Part shown: one piece after another, positions 58,942 through 64,000 of the stretch | Numbering within the stretch: the stretch's first letter is position 1 | Layout of the letters: every line of letters starts with the position of its first letter | NCBI RefSeq assembly: GCF_041956535.1 | Contig: NW_027192211.1 | Location: 74,044 to 138,043 of the forward strand | Origin: Calcarisporiella thermophila CBS 279.70 | Taxonomy: Eukaryota; Calcarisporiellomycota | DNA: 64,000 nucleotides | Reading direction: 5' to 3' | The notes under the pieces: generated by a model | What the model saw: the letters and a program-made list of their open reading frames with translations, nothing else | Databases searched by the model: none | Told to the model about the DNA's origin: nothing | Made by a program: the position numbers and the translations under genes

Positions 58942-60062
58942 TTGGTTATATATTATATGAAATTGGCTATAGTGATTTTTGTTATAAAATAAAGCCTATG
59001 ATTTAAGTATATAACTTTATCTACTATTAACATTATCTTTCCTATAGAATATATCCATCATATTTTGTGTAGGAAAATATGATTTTTTTATGGGCATAGA
59101 TATACAATGATTATTTCCTAAACTCTACATCAATAAATGATGGCCAGTAAAGCTAAACTTGTAAAGTAAAGATATAATAAAAATCGAATTTTTGAGGGTA
59201 AAGCAGTATATAAGGCGGAAAAAAGTGCATACTCAGTGCTATTATTTTTTTTTTCGCACAATATTGGAATAGAGTAAATAAGGATTTACACTAAAACTTG
59301 CAAGCTATTAAGCTAAAAAAGAATTGTCCAAGGCCTCTATATTCTAAGTTTTAAAACTATTTTTCTGGGGGGTGTCAAATGTAAATAGTGGACACATGAT
59401 TGCAGTAAGTGCCAACTAATAACTAATAGTAACATAAATGTCTAGAAGTCAACCCTAGCTATAAATACCCAACACCATATAAACTGACTATCCGCAATGT
59501 ATGTGTTAGTAGGCTCAGCTCTAATTCATGAGATACATGATATTGACAACTCATATTCTTAGGCGGTACTTAGTATTAATTTTGGTCAAATATTCATATG
59601 TATGAGAGTTAAGTCCTTAAAATATACTTCACATATTGCTTAAATTTATTTGCGTTACTGACTAATATATACCTAACCCAATCAACTTTTCTGGCACGTG
59701 GAGTCTAGAGGAAAGAGCAATCAACTTAGCTCAATATTTTGTCCATGTCAATGCGTGCGCATGAGTTTTCACCAAAATTCATTTTCGAAAGCATTTTCAC
59801 TACCATTTTCTACTATATATACTAAATCTCTCAAATTGACGGTAGTATCACCTATATTTTATAAAAATTAAATTATGGTTTATTCTTTGTTATCCATGTA
59901 TAATGCTCCTTATTACGATGCTTCCTCAAGACGCTATTTGTCTGGAAAATGATACTCTTAGTGATATTAAATTAGTGACTGCAATTTAATTTTGATTCTC
60001 CGTGGCTCATATTGTTTACCATTTCTCCAACATAAGCGTTTTCTCATTCAATACTCGACAGA
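58942..60062. other. AT-rich intergenic region
   Basis: 1.1 kb with no supported gene, repeat or RNA signal. Confidence 0.5.
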
Positions 60063-61690
60063 ATGCAAACGCGTTCAGGATCAAAGACCGCCAAAGTAAC
60101 AATTGCAGATGCCAATGTCTCCAGTGTAAATGTGACTAAACAAAAAAAGATTCATGCAGAAACCGAAAAAAACCAAGATATGCCTGTAAAAAAAAAGCAA
60201 GAAAACCTCTGGCGGAATCGCTCAATCAAAAAAAAGCAAAAGGGAGAGAGGTGATATAAAAAGAAACAAGATTGAAGAGGAAGAGAATGAGAGCGTTGCG
60301 TATCCCAAGCAGAAAAAGCTTGATACAAGAAATAAAGTGAAGGCAAGCATAGAGAAGAATGTAAGCGCCTTGATCTTTATACTTACATACATTCCATCTA
60401 ATTCAAGTATATTTAAGTATAAAACAGATGAATCGATTACAGCCAAGAAGCTGCATTTAAATACACAAGTACTTGTGTGTGATTTTTTAATACCCTCGAT
60501 CATATTATTTACTCTCTATTCTATATCTTCATAGGTTGTGATCGACGATAATAAAGAAGTAGACCGGTTCAGCGAAGGCCAAAAAAATACAGAGAAACTT
60601 CGAGAGAATACAATTAATCAAACTGACGCACAAACTAATGTTAAGGGGAAACACCATCAAATTGATCAAGGAGTAAATACTATGGAACCACAGGTGGGTC
60701 CATTTTTGCGCACAGATTTTCGCAAGAAATAGATTTAAAAAAAATCATTTTTTAGAGTAAAGCTGAATTCGATAATCGGATACCGCATGATTCAAATAAG
60801 ATGGTATTATTACCAGCTTCTTTATTATATTTCCTTAACTAACCTTGTTTTTCCTTTACCATAGGGACAAATAGTAGAAAATAAGGCTGATACAGACGAT
60901 GGTCAAACAAAATCAAGAGGGAAGAAAAGAAGAAGAAAAGAGAAAAAGATTTCCTCAGCTCAAGTAAGATTTGTATCGCCTTTCTAATTTGTAAATTTGC
61001 TCTAACGAGAAGAGATGAATTATGTGCAGAATGATGAGGTTGGAGAGGCTGCTAAGGAGGTTGGTATCTATATCCCAGACGTGAGGAGAATTCATTAACC
61101 ACTTGTGTTAATCATTTTGAATTGTTTTGATTCTTCACAAAAGAGCGACGAAATGGGTCGTCATGCAACACAACTCAATACAAAGAGAAAAAAATTTGCG
61201 GAGGATAAGGTATATTTCCTCATGATTCCTTTTATTTATTGGAATAGCTCTAAGTATTCTATTGCAAATTTCAGAATACTATGCTAAAAATGGTATTAGA
61301 TGCCGCCAATAAAGAAGATAAAAGGATTGAACAAAAGCTGAACAAAAGGGTAATTTGTATATATTGGCCTTGCTATACTATAGATTATAGATTAACACTT
61401 ATTTCATTTCAAGGCGAAGATTGAAGAGAAGCTAGAGGAGAAAGAAAAGAAGAAAGAAAAGAAGAAATCAATCAGAGAAAAGCAGCTGGTATTTATATAT
61501 TATGATTGGATTGATTTGAAAAGTATCTTCTTAATTCTAATGATAATTATACTAATAGTTGGAGGTCAAAGAGAAGATTCTAAACCGAAAAGCTAAACGC
61601 CGACTAGATCGCAAAAAGACGAAGGCACAAGAGAGAGCAATGCAAGAGGAATCAATAGGGAAAAAGAAAAAAAAGGTTTCTTTTGCTTAG
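60063..61690 (+). CDS. Lysine/glutamate-rich protein with many tiny exons, ending in KKKKKVSFA
   Basis: Ten or so short exons with GT-AG introns encode a highly charged, low-complexity protein: MQTRSGSKTAKVTIADANVS at the start, acidic-basic blocks such as EEEENESVAYPKQKK, EVDRFSEGQKNTEKLREN, KSRGKKRRRKEKKISSAQ, and at the end LNRKAKRRLDRKKTKAQERA, then KKKKKVSFA. The composition resembles nucleolar or ribosome-biogenesis proteins. KVSF at the C-terminus fits the RVxF docking motif for protein phosphatase 1. The first exon changes frame relative to the second near an A8 run at about 60228-60235; see findings. No family is recognised. Confidence 0.55.
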
Positions 61691-62210
61691 TATTCTATTT
61701 CGATTTCATTTTAATTATAATAAAAATATCTGTGGTTGAATTTCAATTATGAACATTTTTGGGAGGAGGACGTGATTAAAATCTTTGGGGCCTTTTTATT
61801 GCAACTCTCTCTTCTCCATTCCATCTGCTCCTTCTCTTTTTTTTTTCTTGTTCCTTTTCTTTGTGTCATTGCTCATTAGGTTAGATCTTTTCCCCCCTTT
61901 TACCTCCTGTCTTCGCCAATTTCATCTCTTTCCCTTCTCTTTCCTTTTTTTATCGGCTTTCTTTGTAGGTTTTTCTTTGGTGTTTTTTTTTTTTTCTTTT
62001 CCTTTTGTCTTTTAGCTTGCTAGCCTTTGTTCTTTATTCTAATTATTTTTCTTATTGTTTAGAAGGACATAAGTCCTATGTTATAAGCACATTTCTGACT
62101 TTTTTTTCTTCTGTTAAATAGTTTTTGCGCCTTTACCTTTTTGCCTTCCTTTTTTTTTTTGCTTTCTCTAAATATTCGTGTAAAAATCTTTATCGGACGT
62201 CGCTTCAACA
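61691..62210. other. Pyrimidine-rich leader/promoter of the decapping activator gene
   Basis: About 400 bp of strongly T/C-rich sequence on the plus strand (61,780-62,180), ending just before the start codon at 62211. It is probably promoter plus a long pyrimidine-rich 5' UTR. The open frame within it (Phe/Leu-rich) is an artefact of composition. Confidence 0.5.
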
Positions 62211-63146
62211 ATGACGCTCAGTAAACGCCCTCTTTCTTTCCCGTCCTCTCTTTCCAATCATATATCCGCGCACCAGTTAACACCTCTTCGCGCCCCACGA
62301 ACACGCCCTCAAAGTCAGCTCACGAATCAGAGCCCAATTGCAACACAAACGAAGACGGACCCTAAACGCGGCAAACGTAGTAGCAGTAGCAATAAGAAAA
62401 AAGGGCACTTGGACACAACGCCCAAACAAGCTTCCCCTTTTCTCTCCACTAAAAAGCGATACCACCGCCGCTCTGCTCAGCGATCAACAGAGACCAGTAA
62501 ATCGTGTCAGGTGAATGATGAAGAGGTGCTCTTTGCTGCTGCTTCCGCTACTGCTGTTTCTGGGGATGATGGATCGACGCTAAGGAGAGAAAAGCACTAC
62601 TCCCTACCGCCCCCTCCGCCTCGCCCTAACTTTTTCCCAACAAAACCGTCCTCAAATCGATGGAATGCTAAGAAAGAGGAAAAACAAGCTAATGTACGAG
62701 TGCGACGCCGTTCTAATACAACTGTAGTATCGACTTTGTACGCAGGGCCTACTTTCCACAACTCGCCTGCCCCAAGCACACTACCCGTTCCTGCATTCAA
62801 GAAATTGGCTCCAATTCAGTGGCATGAAGAAGATGAAGAGAAAACGGAGCCCAGTGAATATGAACGTGCGGAAGCTTTACGTGTGAAGTCTCGTGAGCTC
62901 ATGAACCTGCTCTCGGGTTCCCCTACTCGCACGCCAACCCTTACCCCTTCTTCCTCTACTTCATCGCTCTCCTCTGCTTCAATTCCATCTCCTTCGCGCA
63001 ATTCCGTCGTTGTCGAGAGTTCTACGCTGGTTCCCGATCGTATGGCCACGGCGCATCCTATCACCTATCCCTCCCCTTCCTCCCCTAGGGGTGAACTTCG
63101 AATGATGACGCAAACGCTGCGTACTCTTTTGAAGATGAAGGGATGA
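62211..63146 (+). CDS. Decapping activator with EDC1/PNRC-type motif
   Basis: This is an intronless 311-aa, largely disordered protein, Ser/Pro/Arg-rich. Residues about 174-196 hold STLYAGPTFHNSPAPSTLPV followed by PAF, the short activation motif of yeast Edc1/Edc2 and vertebrate PNRC. In that motif YAG contacts Dcp2 and the proline-rich half (SPxPxxLPxPxF) binds the Dcp1 EVH1 domain, stimulating mRNA decapping. The start is the first ATG after a pyrimidine-rich leader. A C-terminal Glu/Arg helix (YERAEALRVKSRELMNLLSG) and a tail ELRMMTQTLRTLLKM are conserved-looking but unassigned. Function rests on this one motif. Confidence 0.78.
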   Translation: MTLSKRPLSFPSSLSNHISAHQLTPLRAPRTRPQSQLTNQSPIATQTKTDPKRGKRSSSSNKKKGHLDTTPKQASPFLSTKKRYHRRSAQRSTETSKSCQVNDEEVLFAAASATAVSGDDGSTLRREKHYSLPPPPPRPNFFPTKPSSNRWNAKKEEKQANVRVRRRSNTTVVSTLYAGPTFHNSPAPSTLPVPAFKKLAPIQWHEEDEEKTEPSEYERAEALRVKSRELMNLLSGSPTRTPTLTPSSSTSSLSSASIPSPSRNSVVVESSTLVPDRMATAHPITYPSPSSPRGELRMMTQTLRTLLKMKG

Positions 63147-63729
63147 TCTGATAATTTCCATTCCTTTTTTCCTCCATTTCCCCTTTTTCCCTTTTTCCTC
63201 TAATATTTCGCTCCTGAACGTGCGTTGTGAAATCAAGTGCTTGTGATATGTTTGGTATAGTCGAAGAATGAGTTGGTGACGTTTTTTTCGTGCTGGTGTT
63301 TTATAATAAAGTCCAAATCATAGGCCCAAGTCCCTGATATGCCCCTGTTCTACTAAGCGTCTGTTATATGAAGATCAAGGCTATTTTGCCCAGCATTTGC
63401 TCTCCGTAGACTTTCCTACTAACAATCCCCACAAGCTACATGAATTATGGATTAAATTAGGAAGCGAATTCTGATTGGATGACGATTTACACCTGCGACC
63501 GATCATTTTTATTTCTCAGCCTTCCACATGTTCATTCCTTTTTTTTTCTCGTCCTCTTTTTTTTTTATTTTTTTTCCTTCGAATCATAGTGGTAAATGTC
63601 ACGTAAACTAAAAAGGTTCATGCTTAGAAATTTAACTAACATATTTATAAATGCAGCAGTAGCTGCATTTGAATCACCTACTCTCTATATTTAGCATCTT
63701 TTATCAATTCATTTCAAGTTCTATTCAAG
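63147..63729. other. Intergenic between decapping activator and RPEL gene
   Basis: 3' UTR followed by the RPEL promoter; T-rich runs at 63538-63578. No gene seen. Confidence 0.4.
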
Positions 63730-64000
63730 ATGGGTATGTATATCCGTCATAACTCTCATCTTTCCTTATACTTGTTATATTGTTAATGTTTCTCACTTCC
63801 TCAATCTATATATTATATTCGGAATTACTCTTTTTGAATTTCTCACTTCATAACAATATTTATTATGAGCCTAATATTTTACTGTTTTCATCATCATCTA
63901 TTTAGCTGATGTTACCCGTCAGGAAAGCGCGGCTAAACTGGAGAAATTCCTAACCAAGCGCCCAGAAGCCTCAGATTTGGTGGAACGTAATGTGCTCAAA
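63730..64000 (+). CDS. RPEL-repeat protein (partial, runs off right edge)
   Basis: Exon 1 is ATG G (63730-63733) followed by a GTATGT donor. Exon 2 starts at 63906 and stays open to the window edge, giving MADVTRQESAAKLEKFL then KRPEASDLVERNVLK. The L-x-x-F-L-x-x-RPE-x-x-x-L-v-x-x-n-x-L spacing is the RPEL motif, an actin-binding module in MRTF and phactr proteins that also occurs in small fungal proteins. Only the first repeat is visible. In fungi its partner is not established. Confidence 0.72.

Noticed and set aside
61785-62015. Phe/Leu-rich ORF upstream of the decapping activator
   Set aside because: A direct product of the T/C-rich tract; apparent membrane helices there are artefacts.

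Overview
The window is nuclear DNA from a filamentous or early-diverging fungus. Support comes from many short GT-AG introns (mostly about 45-90 nt), fungal families (Whi2, the septin Cdc10, an Rck2/Srk1 kinase, a Dcp1-binding decapping activator, an AceTr/Ato acetate transporter), and genes lost from budding yeasts but kept elsewhere (TSC2 tuberin, CSN4, a CASTOR-like sensor). I cannot assign a phylum from sequence alone.

Layout. 0-4 kb: a secreted precursor with dibasic sites and a duplicated peptide runs off the left edge. Then comes a transposable element whose ends are inverted repeats resembling LTRs, flanked by a 5-bp target duplication and sitting inside a small broken reading frame. 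4-16 kb (GC-richer): p24 cargo receptor (Erv25/TMED10 type), WHI2, FUR1, a 2.4 kb GC-rich gene-poor stretch, the Pol I factor RRN3, and an Ato acetate transporter. 16-22 kb: TSC2, whose coding sequence shifts from GC-ending codons at its 3' end to AT-rich codons at its 5' end. 23-64 kb (AT-rich, intron-dense): SLC49-like transporter, HUS1, POLE2/DPB2, CDC10 septin, enoyl-CoA hydratase, RPS6, HTATSF1/CUS2-like splicing factor, CSN4, an O-fucosyltransferase-like protein, an SPX-aspartoacylase fusion, a UBOX5-like E3, a CASTOR-like ACT protein, a kelch membrane protein, an AIG1-like membrane protein, an RCK2/SRK1 kinase, a TCD dehydratase, two small unidentified genes, VPS27, a lysine-rich protein, an EDC1/PNRC-type decapping activator, and the start of an RPEL protein.

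Functional threads. Several genes belong to TORC1 signalling or its outputs (WHI2, TSC2, a CASTOR-like protein, RRN3, RPS6). HUS1 and POLE2 are divergent from a 128-bp promoter with two TCGCGA boxes, consistent with shared G1/S control. No tRNA, rRNA, CRISPR array or coherent prokaryotic-type operon was seen. Splice sites were assigned by eye from reading frame, GT/AG signals and family similarity. Where all phases add up the model is firm; where they do not, the entry says so.
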